Shown piece after piece: positions 34,806 to 43,574 of a DNA stretch of 64,000 nt. Every line of letters starts with the position of its first letter. The stretch's first letter is position 1. The stretch covers positions 1-64,000 of the forward strand of contig NZ_CADIKH010000006.1 in the NCBI RefSeq assembly GCF_902859855.1, read 5' to 3'. The notes beneath the pieces were generated by a model. The model was not told the origin of the DNA. It ran no database searches and saw nothing but the letters and a program-made list of their open reading frames with translations. The DNA comes from Paraburkholderia humisilvae. Lineage in GTDB: Bacteria; Pseudomonadota; Gammaproteobacteria; Burkholderiales; Burkholderiaceae. The translations under genes were made by a program, and so were the position numbers.

Positions 34806-35453
34806 TCACCCAGCGGACGTCGCGTGCCGGCGCAGCGCCGGCGAATTGCGCAGCATGCCGATGCACGCATCCGCGAGAAATTTCGCGTCACGCGGTAAGT
34901 CGACCGAGCCATAATCGAGCAGCCAGTCCCGCAGCACGCCGCCCAGAAACATCTGCAGCACGCCTGCCGCGCGTGTCGTATCGAGTTCGGGCGGCAACTG
35001 CCCTTTATCGATCGCATTGCGCAAACCCAGTTCCATCCGCGCGCGTCCGTCGCGTGCCGCGGTGCGCTGCCGCTCGAGTACGGGCGCCAGCTCCTCGGTG
35101 TATTCGCACTTCGTGAACAGCACCTCGAACACACGCCGGCTATGTGGTTCGATCGCGGCCTTGGCGAGGCAGAACATGAACAGGTCGCGGATCCGCCCGA
35201 GCGGATCCGCTTCGCGTGGGTCGAAGGTCGCGGTGACCAGCATCTCCATCGGCAGTTTCACGCGCTCGGCCATCGCGTTGAACACCTCACACTTGTTCTT
35301 GAAGTGCCCATAGATCGCGCCGCGCGTGAGCCCGGCGCGCTCGGCAATCTGCGCAAGCGACGTGTGCGAGAAGCCATGCTGGAAGAACGTCACCTCCGCG
35401 GCATCGAGAATCTGATCGCGCGTTTTCAGCGCGTCTTCGCGGGTCCGTCTCAT
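34806..35453 (-). CDS. TetR-type repressor of the RND efflux operon
   Basis: 215 aa. N-terminal TetR helix-turn-helix (TRDQILDAAEVTFFQHGFSHTSLAQIAERAGLTRGAIYGHFKNKCEVFNAM), closely like AcrR/TtgR/BpeR repressors, and a helical ligand domain (residues 60-205) typical of drug-sensing members. It is the last gene of the efflux operon, beginning five bases after the pump gene ends, on the same strand; most such repressors are divergent instead. It would therefore be made with the pump and form a negative feedback loop. Confidence 0.9.
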   Translation of the reverse strand: MRRTREDALKTRDQILDAAEVTFFQHGFSHTSLAQIAERAGLTRGAIYGHFKNKCEVFNAMAERVKLPMEMLVTATFDPREADPLGRIRDLFMFCLAKAAIEPHSRRVFEVLFTKCEYTEELAPVLERQRTAARDGRARMELGLRNAIDKGQLPPELDTTRAAGVLQMFLGGVLRDWLLDYGSVDLPRDAKFLADACIGMLRNSPALRRHATSAG

Positions 35454-35458
35454 CGCGG

Positions 35459-38400
35459 CTAAACTTTAGCCTCATCCGGGTCGCCCTCGTCGGCATGGTG
35501 GATCTTCTTCGACGGTTCATCGAGCTTGTCACCGAGCAGGCGCCGCACAGCGACGTAGAACACCGGAATCAGCATCAGCCCGAAGAACGTCGCGAACAGC
35601 ATCCCCCCGATCACGCCCGTCCCGATCTCATGACGGGACGCCGCGCCCGCGCCGGTCGACAGCACCAGCGGCGCCACGCCAAGAATGAACGCCATCGAGG
35701 TCATCAGAATCGGCCGCAGACGCAAGCGGCCGGCTTCGACCACCGCGTCGTACAGCGTCATCCCGCGCGCTTGCCCCTCGACCGCGAACTCGACAATCAG
35801 AATCGCGTTCTTTGCGGCGAGACCCACCACGGTGACGAGACCGATCTTGAAGTAGATGTCGTTCGGCACGCCGAACCACAGACAGAACGCGAGCATGCCG
35901 AGCATCCCGAGCGGCACGACCAGCAGCACGGCGACCGGAATCGTCCAGCTTTCGTACAGTGCCGCGAGACACAGGAACACGACCAGTACCGACAGCCCCA
36001 GCAGCACCGTCGCGGAACTGCCCGCGAGCAGTTCCTGATACGACTGACCGGTCCAGTCCGCCGAGAAGCCGTTCGGCAACTGTGTATCGACGATATTCTG
36101 CAGCGTGTCGATGGCCTGACCCGTCGAGTAGCCTTCCGCCGACGCACCGACGATCTCGATCGCCGAGTAACCGTTATAGCGCGGCAACACGAGTGGGCCG
36201 ATGCCCCAGTTCGCCTTCACCACGCTCGATAGCGGCACCATGTTGTACGGCGCGATGGTGGTATTCGCCGCGGACGGATCGACTTGCGTCAGATAGCCGC
36301 TGCTGGTCGTCGCGGAAGTCGTACTGCTCGACGACGTTGAGCTGCCCACGCCGCCGGTCGCGCTGCTGGTGCTACCCGAACTGGTCGCGGTCGTGATGCC
36401 GTTGCTGTCGGCATTGGTCGACTTGGTCGGCGTGTAGAGGTGCTGGAATGCGTCGAGGCTCATCCGGTACTTCGCATCGGCCTCGACATACACGCGCTTC
36501 ACACGGCCGCCGTACGTGAACTGATTGATAAAGAACGGCGCCAGTTGCATCTGGATCGTCGCGTAGACGTCGCTGAGTGATAGACCCATCGCCTGAGCCT
36601 GCACCCGGTCGACGGCGATATTCAGCTGCGGCGCGGTCGGCAGCGAGTTCGGCCGGATGCCGAACAGCACCGGGCTCTTCGCGGCGTTCGCGAGCAGCGT
36701 TGCCGTCGCCGCACCGAGTTCGTCGCGCGACTGTCCTTCACGCGCCTGCAGATACATGTCGATACCGCCGAACTGGCTCAGGCCGCGGATGGTCGGCAGG
36801 TTGACCGCGAAGATCTGCGCGTCCGGGATGCTGTGCAGAATCTGGTTCACCTGCGGAATCAGCTGCATCGCGGTCTTCGAGCGTTTGCTCCAGTCGGTCA
36901 GCTTGATAAACGCCATACCGACGTTCTCGCTGGTGCCGACGAAGCTGAAGCCTTCCGGCTGGAAAATACTCGAAATGTCCTTGCCGACCGGACTCTTCAG
37001 CAGCGTTTCGCGCACTTCGGTCATCACGCTGTTGGTGCGCTGGATCGTCGCGCCGGACGGCAGGTTGATCAGCGCAAGGATGAAGCCCTGATCCTCATCC
37101 GGCACGAAGCCGGTTGGCAGCTTCGTGTACAGAAAGCCGGTCAGCACCGTGACCAGCACGAACAGGATCATCCAGCGCGGCGCCCGGCGCGCGGAGTGCC
37201 CGACATGCTTCACGTAGTGGCGCGTCATCCAGTCGAAGCCACGGTCGAACGCGCGGAAAAACGCGTTCTTGCTGACGTGACTGCCTTGCTTCAGGATCGC
37301 CGCGCACAGCGACGGCGTGAACGACATCGCAAGGAAAGCCGAGAAGATCATCGACACGGCGATCGTCAGCGCGAATTGCGCGTAGATGATGCCGGTCGCG
37401 CCAGGCTGCAGCGCGGACGGCACGAACACCGCGGACAGCACCACCGTAATCGCGACAATCGCACCGGTGATCTGCTTCATCGCCTTGATCGTTGCCCGCT
37501 TCGGCTCGGACTTGTCCTCGGTCATGATGCGTTCGACGTTCTCGATCACGACGATTGCATCGTCAACCACAATGCCGATTGCCAGCACCATCCCGAACAG
37601 CGTGAGCTGATTGAGCGTGTAGTGCAGCGCCGACAGGCCGATGAACGTACCGAGCAGCGCGACCGGAATCACGAGGGTTGGGATGATCGTCGCGCGGAAG
37701 TTCTGCAAAAACAGCAGCATCACGAGGAACACGAGGATGATCGCCTCGGCGAGCGTATGCACGACGTCCGCAATCGACGCGGTAATGAACGGTGTCGTGT
37801 CGTACGGTATGGCCCAGGTCACGCCGTTCGGCAAGTCCTTCGCGAGCGCGCCCATCGTCGCCCGCACCGAATTCGCGACGGCCAGCGCGTTCGCGCCGGG
37901 CAGCAGGTACACCGCGAGGCCGGCCGCCGGCTTGCCGTCCCAGACCGGGGAGGTGCCGTAAGTCTGCGCGCCGAACGTGATTCTCGCGACGTCTTTCAGA
38001 CGCACGACGGTGCCGTTGCTGTTCGACGCGAGGATGATGTCCTCGAACTGCTTGCGCGACGAGAACAGCTGATCGCCGGAGATGGTCGCGGTGAACACCT
38101 GGCCGGGCACGGCCGGGTCCGCGCCGAGCGAACCCGCGGCAAACTGCGCGTTCTGCGCGCTGATCGCGTTTTCCACCTGGGTGGTCGACAGGCCGAACGA
38201 TTGCAGCTTGTCCGGATCGATCCAGACACGCATCGCATATTCGGAGCCGAGCAGCGTCGTGTTGCCGACGCCGTTGAGGCGGCCGATGGTCGGCTGGATA
38301 TCGGACGCGAGAATATCGGACAGGCGTCCGGCGTCGATCGACGGATTGGTCGAGCGCAACGCGAGGAACAGCAGAATGTCCGGGCTCGACTTCGCCACCA

Positions 38401-38782
38401 CGACGCCTTGCTGTACGACCGGGTTGGGCAGCAGCGGCTGCGCGAGCGTCACCTTGTTTTGCACCTGCACCTGCGCGATGTCCGGGTTCGTGCCGGTCGC
38501 GAAGGTCATCGTGATGACCGACTGGCCGTTCGAACTCGACTTCGAGCTGAAGTACAGCAGATTGTCGATGCCGGTGAGTTGCTGCTCGATCACCTGCGTG
38601 ACGGTGGTTTCCATCGTCTGCGCACTCGCGCCCGGATAGGTCGAGGTGACCGTTACTTGCGGCGGCGCGATGTCCGGGTACGAGTCGACGCCCATGCTGC
38701 GCATCGAGATCACGCCGAACAGCGAAATCAGTATGGCGACGACCCACGCGAATACCGGGCGTTTAATAAAGAAACTCGGCAT
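35459..38782 (-). CDS. RND multidrug efflux pump, inner membrane permease (HAE1 family)
   Basis: 1107 aa; twelve transmembrane helices with two large periplasmic loops, as in AcrB/BpeB. Recognisable: FFIKRPVFAWVVAILISLFGVISM, the helix 4 proton relay Asp pair in VVDDAIVVIENVERIM, and VFLCLAALYESW. Substrates are usually hydrophobic drugs and are unknown here. The protein is about 50 residues longer than normal because of a Ser/Thr/Gly-rich stretch at roughly 785-835 (coded at about 36283-36430) just after the MSLDAFQHLYTPT block of the second loop. Eleven bases downstream of the adaptor gene. Confidence 0.95.
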   Translation of the reverse strand: MPSFFIKRPVFAWVVAILISLFGVISMRSMGVDSYPDIAPPQVTVTSTYPGASAQTMETTVTQVIEQQLTGIDNLLYFSSKSSSNGQSVITMTFATGTNPDIAQVQVQNKVTLAQPLLPNPVVQQGVVVAKSSPDILLFLALRSTNPSIDAGRLSDILASDIQPTIGRLNGVGNTTLLGSEYAMRVWIDPDKLQSFGLSTTQVENAISAQNAQFAAGSLGADPAVPGQVFTATISGDQLFSSRKQFEDIILASNSNGTVVRLKDVARITFGAQTYGTSPVWDGKPAAGLAVYLLPGANALAVANSVRATMGALAKDLPNGVTWAIPYDTTPFITASIADVVHTLAEAIILVFLVMLLFLQNFRATIIPTLVIPVALLGTFIGLSALHYTLNQLTLFGMVLAIGIVVDDAIVVIENVERIMTEDKSEPKRATIKAMKQITGAIVAITVVLSAVFVPSALQPGATGIIYAQFALTIAVSMIFSAFLAMSFTPSLCAAILKQGSHVSKNAFFRAFDRGFDWMTRHYVKHVGHSARRAPRWMILFVLVTVLTGFLYTKLPTGFVPDEDQGFILALINLPSGATIQRTNSVMTEVRETLLKSPVGKDISSIFQPEGFSFVGTSENVGMAFIKLTDWSKRSKTAMQLIPQVNQILHSIPDAQIFAVNLPTIRGLSQFGGIDMYLQAREGQSRDELGAATATLLANAAKSPVLFGIRPNSLPTAPQLNIAVDRVQAQAMGLSLSDVYATIQMQLAPFFINQFTYGGRVKRVYVEADAKYRMSLDAFQHLYTPTKSTNADSNGITTATSSGSTSSATGGVGSSTSSSSTTSATTSSGYLTQVDPSAANTTIAPYNMVPLSSVVKANWGIGPLVLPRYNGYSAIEIVGASAEGYSTGQAIDTLQNIVDTQLPNGFSADWTGQSYQELLAGSSATVLLGLSVLVVFLCLAALYESWTIPVAVLLVVPLGMLGMLAFCLWFGVPNDIYFKIGLVTVVGLAAKNAILIVEFAVEGQARGMTLYDAVVEAGRLRLRPILMTSMAFILGVAPLVLSTGAGAASRHEIGTGVIGGMLFATFFGLMLIPVFYVAVRRLLGDKLDEPSKKIHHADEGDPDEAKV

Positions 38783-38793
38783 GCCGGAAACTC

Positions 38794-40071
38794 CTATTGC
38801 GTGCGGCTAGCCGCGCTCGCCGTGTCGGGTGCGGACGCCGCCGCGGCGCCCGAGGTTGCGGTGGCCGAGGCCGCCGCGTTCGGCGCTGGAGCGTCCGTTG
38901 CCGCGGCGCCCGAGGCCGGAGCGGCCGTCGGCGGCTGCCATGCGACCGGCTCCACGGGTTGCGCTTCATGGACGCTCTGCAAATGGTCTACGAGTACGCG
39001 GTCGCCTTCGGCGAGGCCGCTCGTGACGATCCAGCTGTTCTTGTACTGGTAGGCCGCTTCGATGTCCTTGCGCACGATCTTGTTGTCCGCGCCTGCGACG
39101 TACATGTACGAGCCGACCGTGTCGCGCAGCAGCGCCTGCTGCGGCACGAGGATCACGTTGTTCTGCTGGCCGAGGTTGATGGTGACGTTCACGTACATGC
39201 CCGGCAGCAGCACGTGCTGTGCATTCGCGACGAGCGCGCGCAGATTGACCGCGCCGGTGGTCGCGTTGACCGTCACGTCGGTGAAGTCGAGCGTGCCGAG
39301 CTGGCCGTACGGGCTGCCGTCCGGTAGCGTGATTTCGACGCTGGTCTTGTTCTGCTTCGATAGCGCGACCGAGCCGGTGTTCTGCGCCTGGCGCAACGTG
39401 ACGAGATCGGCGGCGCTGATCGTGAAGTTCACGTACGACGGGTCGATCTGCTGGACCGTCGTGAGCAGCGTGCCGGACGCGCCGGTGTCGCTGTTGCTGC
39501 TGCCGACCACCGCGCCCCCGGTGACGAGCTGCTGTCCCGCGATGCCGGAAATAGGCGACGTCACGCGCGTGTAATCGAGATTGATGCGCGAGCTTTCGAC
39601 CAGCGCCTCATCGGCCTTCACCTTGGCGGCGGAGCTGCGTTCGAGCGCATCCGAGTTGTCGACCGTTTGCTGCGACACGGAGCCGACCGGCAGCAGCTTG
39701 CGATTACGCACCGCGGTGATGTGGTTGTTGACGTAGGTCGCCTGATCCTGCGCGAGCAGCGCGACGTTGTTGTCGAGCTGCGCCTTGTAGAACGTCGGGT
39801 CGATCTGGAACAGCAGCTGCCCTTCGCGCACCTGCGATCCTTCGTTGTAGACGCGCTTGAGCAGCAGCCCGGACACGCGGGCGGTCACGTTCGCGCTGAA
39901 GTAGGGCGAAAGCCTGCCGACCAGGTCCCTCGTGAGCGGCACGTCCTGCTTGTGCACCGTCACCACCGACACGCGCGGCGGCGGCGGTGCAGCCGGCTTG
40001 TGTTTGCTGCAAGCGGCGAGGCCCACGAGGATAAGGCACAGCAAAGGCCCGCGTAGCGGGAATGACTTCAT
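38794..40071 (-). CDS. RND efflux periplasmic adaptor lipoprotein
   Basis: 425 aa. Lipoprotein signal with lipobox LAAC (Cys21), then hairpin/lipoyl/beta-barrel domains: VVTVHKQDVPLTRDLVGRLSP, VNNHITAVRNRKLLPVGSVSQQTVDN, RVTSPISGIAGQQLVTGG and VLLPGMYVNVTINLGQQNN. Bridges the pump and the outer membrane factor. The C-terminal 50 residues are an Ala/Thr/Pro-rich tail (AAATDAPAPNAAASATATSG and so on), longer than in AcrA. The ATG at 40071 gives the correct signal peptide; the frame is open to 40143. Confidence 0.94.
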   Translation of the reverse strand: MKSFPLRGPLLCLILVGLAACSKHKPAAPPPPRVSVVTVHKQDVPLTRDLVGRLSPYFSANVTARVSGLLLKRVYNEGSQVREGQLLFQIDPTFYKAQLDNNVALLAQDQATYVNNHITAVRNRKLLPVGSVSQQTVDNSDALERSSAAKVKADEALVESSRINLDYTRVTSPISGIAGQQLVTGGAVVGSSNSDTGASGTLLTTVQQIDPSYVNFTISAADLVTLRQAQNTGSVALSKQNKTSVEITLPDGSPYGQLGTLDFTDVTVNATTGAVNLRALVANAQHVLLPGMYVNVTINLGQQNNVILVPQQALLRDTVGSYMYVAGADNKIVRKDIEAAYQYKNSWIVTSGLAEGDRVLVDHLQSVHEAQPVEPVAWQPPTAAPASGAAATDAPAPNAAASATATSGAAAASAPDTASAASRTQ

Positions 40072-40199
40072 GAAGACTCCATTCTTGCTTGACGGCGGTA
40101 GTGACGACGACTCGCAGCATGCGTTGCGGTGCCCATTCGACAACGGGGCCTCGGCGCAGCCGCGAGTAGCGGGGGTTCAACCATGCAGGCCGGTGCGGT

Positions 40200-41801
40200 T
40201 CAGTGTGGCGGCGGCGTGGATGCCGTCGACGTCTGCTGCTGATCTGACGTCGACCCGGCCGGCGTGTGCGACGTCGCGCTGGCCGCAGCGTTCTGCATGT
40301 CCTTGAAGTCCCAGCCGCCACCGAGGTTCCTGATCAGCGCGACCGTGCTTTGCGTCAGCAGCGCCTGCGTGTCGCTCAGGTTCTGCTCGGCGAGCAGCAG
40401 TGTCAGCTGTTGGGTCAGCACGTCCTGCTGGCTGGCCGCGCCGGCGTCGAACTGCGCGTTCGAGCTGGCGAACAGCTGTTGGTTGCGTTTGAGAATATCG
40501 GCGAATGATTGCGTCTGCTGACGCAGGTGATTGACTGACGACAGGCTGTCTTCGACATTCTGGAACGCGGTGAGCACCGTATTCCGGTAGTTCGCGACGT
40601 CCTCGTCATAGGTGGCGCGGGCTTCGCGCACCGCGGCGGTGCGTGCGCCGCCGTCGAAAATCGTCTGGGCAAGATCAGGGCCGAGCGTCCAGAAGCGGTT
40701 CGGCAGCGAGAACAGATTGGCGAAGGTGTTGTGCTGGAAGCCGCCGGTCGCCGAAAGCGTCACGGTCGGGAAGAACGCCGCCTCGGCGACGCCGATCAAC
40801 GCGTTCGCCGAAGCCGCCGTGCGTTCCGCGGCGACTACGTCGTAGCGGCGCTCGAGCAGCTGCGATGGCAGGCCGACCGGTATGTCTGGCTGCACGAACG
40901 CATATGACGGATCGCGCGCGATCGTGAAACTGGCAGGCGGCTCGCCGACCAATACCGCGATCGCGTGTTCGTCCTGCTCGCGCACGATATGCGTGGTCTG
41001 CAGATCGGCGATCACGACTTCGAGGTTGTCCTGCGCGGCGAGCACCTGGTCGTTCGATGCCATGCCTTGTCGATACGCCTCTTGCGTCATGTAGAGGATG
41101 CGGCTGTCGATGTCCTGTTGTTGCTCGAGCAGCTGGATGTCAACATCGGCCTGCCGCAATTCGAAATAGTCGATTGCGACGCTTGCCGCGATTGACAGCC
41201 GCTGGCCGGCCAACTGTGCGTCAGATGCCTGCGCCAAGCCTCTCGCCGATTCAACCTGGCGGCGGATCGCGCCCCACAGGTCGAGCTCCCAGCTGGCCGA
41301 TGCGCTTGCGAGGAAGTTGTTCGCTACGCCGGGTGTGATCGAGCCGGTGGCCGAGCCTGACGTTGCACCTGACGGCGTGCCGCTGCGCGTGGCGGACAGA
41401 TCCGCGGAGATCACCGGGAACAGTTGGGCGCGGTTCACCTGCACGATCGCAAGCGCGACGCGGTAAGCGGCTTCGGCGGCGGCGATCGACTGGTTGGCCT
41501 TTTGCGACTGTTCGATCAGCGCGGTGAGCTTGTCGTCCTGATACATGCGCCACCAGTCGCTCGCGAGCGAGGCCTGCGGGTTCGCCTGTGCGCGCTGCCA
41601 GTCGGCACCTTCCTTGAAGCTATCGGGAACCTGGACTTCCGGCCTGCGGAAATCCGGGCCCAAGGCGCACGCGGCGAGGCACAGCGCGGCCGCGAGCGCC
41701 GCGCCGTGCTGCAGCAGGCGCCGCGACGGCGAGTGCGGCAAACCTGGCGGCGTCTTAGCCGACCGTGCGAATGGCGGGACGAACAGCGAAACGATTTTCA
41801 C
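40200..41801 (-). CDS. RND efflux outer membrane factor (NodT/OprM family)
   Basis: 533 aa. Basic, long N-terminus and a lipobox LAAC with the acylated cysteine at 45 (ALCLAACALGPDFRRPEV), followed by the two-fold repeated TolC-like structure: WWRMYQDDKLTALIEQSQKANQSI, ASWELDLWGAIRRQVESA, VLVGEPPASF, PVGLPSQLLERRYDVVAAER, WTLGPDLAQTIFDGGARTAAVREA. First gene of the efflux operon, 128 bases ahead of the adaptor. It forms the trimeric outer membrane and periplasmic channel. Confidence 0.94.
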   Translation of the reverse strand: MKIVSLFVPPFARSAKTPPGLPHSPSRRLLQHGAALAAALCLAACALGPDFRRPEVQVPDSFKEGADWQRAQANPQASLASDWWRMYQDDKLTALIEQSQKANQSIAAAEAAYRVALAIVQVNRAQLFPVISADLSATRSGTPSGATSGSATGSITPGVANNFLASASASWELDLWGAIRRQVESARGLAQASDAQLAGQRLSIAASVAIDYFELRQADVDIQLLEQQQDIDSRILYMTQEAYRQGMASNDQVLAAQDNLEVVIADLQTTHIVREQDEHAIAVLVGEPPASFTIARDPSYAFVQPDIPVGLPSQLLERRYDVVAAERTAASANALIGVAEAAFFPTVTLSATGGFQHNTFANLFSLPNRFWTLGPDLAQTIFDGGARTAAVREARATYDEDVANYRNTVLTAFQNVEDSLSSVNHLRQQTQSFADILKRNQQLFASSNAQFDAGAASQQDVLTQQLTLLLAEQNLSDTQALLTQSTVALIRNLGGGWDFKDMQNAAASATSHTPAGSTSDQQQTSTASTPPPH

Positions 41802-42401
41802 GCATGCTTCCTGTCAAGGAATCGATTGGCAAGTGAAATGCGACGAACGGCAAAAGAGAAGGCTCAGCGTTCCTGGATAACGAAGGCTCTTGATGCATCC
41901 GGCGATTTTAGTCGCTATGAGTGAAGTTATGACGGTAGGTTTTGTTTACGACGTGTTTCGCATCGCGGCGGCGACGGGCATGGTGCAAACCGCAAAAGAA
42001 AGCTTAATGAAATAATTCAGTCGGGCGGAAAATTTGTTGTGCACCAGTTTATAGAATTGCGCGACGCGCATCACGTAGTTGAGTCGCGAAATGCGAAAGG
42101 ACCTCTCCAAAAGGTCGGACGAACGCCAGCAATAAGGGAATCCGGCTAGAGTGCGCCGAAATGTTGCTTACAGAACACGGTGGAACTGTTGTGCAGGTCG
42201 GCTTCAGTGGATTGATGAAGAGGAGAGGTCAGCGTGCAAACGAAATAATTCATTGCGCGTTAAGCAGTAATCTTGACGAAGCATCCGCGCAGTTTGTCCG
42301 CATTAATTTGTCGCACGCACGGTGCATCAATCCAGCGCGTTTTCCGAGCGCCGGCTGGTGTGCAATCCGCACCCTTCGCCGGCGCTCAACTTGCGGAAAG
42401 A
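41802..42401. other. 600-base gap with hairpin and direct repeats
   Basis: The efflux operon promoter must lie at the left end. GAAATAATTCA is repeated at 42009-42019 and 42242-42252 in direct orientation. GAGCGCCGGC (42346-42355) pairs with GCCGGCGCTC (42378-42387), with an inner GGTGTG/CGCACC pairing: a candidate transcript end for the leftward TAXI gene. Open frames here are poor and no gene is called. Confidence 0.45.
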
Positions 42402-43511
42402 TTACTTCCCGCACAGCAGCAGCAGACGCTCCTGTTCCGAGCACGGCCGATGATTGAGTTTTTGGGCAGCGGCGGCACGCTCGGGTGTCGCCGTTCCGGT
42501 GGCCGCCTGCATCGCGGCGCGGCGCGCAAGACAAGCCTTCAGATGTTTCTCGACCGGCGGATAGTATTGCCAACCCTTGCCAAGGCTTGGCAGCTCGAGC
42601 TTCACCTGCTTCCACTTCGGATGACCGTGTTCCTGCAGATTATCGAAGTTGTCGCAGAGCGAATCAGCAAAGCGGTTCAGATTGCCGACGGTATCGCGCA
42701 GGTTGTAGTCGTAGGTGACGAGAAACGCCTTGACGGTCCACGTCGGCACATCTTCCTTCAGCCAGTTCGGGTAGCTCGATACACGTATCGTCGCGGGAAA
42801 ATAGGTCTGTTTCGCGCGCGCCGTTTCGGGCGCATTCGGATCGACGCGCAGGAAACGGATCTGCTGAAGCAGGTCGGGATTCATGTCGGTAAAGAGCTTC
42901 GCAGGCTGTCCGGCGACGATGATCGCGACGTCGATCTTCTTCACGATCAACGCGGCGAGCGCGTCTTCGTTGCTCAGATGCTGCGTGTTCTGCTCGGGAA
43001 TCGGCTGGCCGAACATCAACCGGTAGAGCGTCGTTGCCGATTGCGCGGTGCCGCTGCCGATCAGACCGACACTGATCACCTTGTCCTTGATCTCGTTGAT
43101 CGTCTTCATCGGCGAGTCGTTGCGCACGACGAAGTAGATCTCCTCGTCGTAGAGCGGCATGATGAGCCGCAGCGGGCGAATCGTCGTGCCGGCGTCCTGG
43201 TTGCCCGAGTTAGCCATGTCGACGTACGCCTGGTACACGTCCGACTGGACGAGCGCGAGCTTCACGCCCGGCTCGAAGCGCATGCGCTGCACGTTTTCCG
43301 CTGAGCCTTTCGAAGGAATCACTTCCAGATCGATGCCGGCCGGCTGCGCGACCCATTTCGACAGGTCGTTGCCGATCTGAATGTACGTACCGCGTTCCGG
43401 GCCGGTGACAATCTTGTAGTGAGCCTCGGCTGCGGCGCCCGCCGCGACGGCGCAGATCGCAAACAGCAGGGCGAATAGTCCCGCCAGTCCCGTTAGAGTT
43501 CTTTTCAGCAT
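42402..43511 (-). CDS. TAXI-family TRAP transporter binding protein
   Basis: 369 aa. Signal peptide (LTGLAGLFALLFAICAVAAGAAAEA) followed by the TRAP-associated extracytoplasmic immunogenic family fold: YKIVTGPERGTYIQIGNDLSKWVAQ, VIPSKGSAENVQRMRFEPGVKLALVQSDVYQAYV, IYFVVRNDSP, VSVGLIGSGTAQSATTLYR type block. No TRAP membrane gene is adjacent. The C-terminal 90 residues (after residue 280) include a region with four cysteines and a Ala/Thr-rich spacer, longer than usual. Follows the zinc-ribbon gene by 63 bases on the same strand and may be cotranscribed with it. Confidence 0.88.
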   Translation of the reverse strand: MLKRTLTGLAGLFALLFAICAVAAGAAAEAHYKIVTGPERGTYIQIGNDLSKWVAQPAGIDLEVIPSKGSAENVQRMRFEPGVKLALVQSDVYQAYVDMANSGNQDAGTTIRPLRLIMPLYDEEIYFVVRNDSPMKTINEIKDKVISVGLIGSGTAQSATTLYRLMFGQPIPEQNTQHLSNEDALAALIVKKIDVAIIVAGQPAKLFTDMNPDLLQQIRFLRVDPNAPETARAKQTYFPATIRVSSYPNWLKEDVPTWTVKAFLVTYDYNLRDTVGNLNRFADSLCDNFDNLQEHGHPKWKQVKLELPSLGKGWQYYPPVEKHLKACLARRAAMQAATGTATPERAAAAQKLNHRPCSEQERLLLLCGK

Positions 43512-43574
43512 GGTCTCCCTCCATTTTGAGTGTTGATGTGCGGCAGACTGCTACATGGTTCGGTATCCGAACGT

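Noticed and set aside
36833..39052. 739-codon plus-strand open frame opposite the RND genes
   Set aside because: Composition artefact of high GC; the opposite strand carries a clear pump and adaptor.
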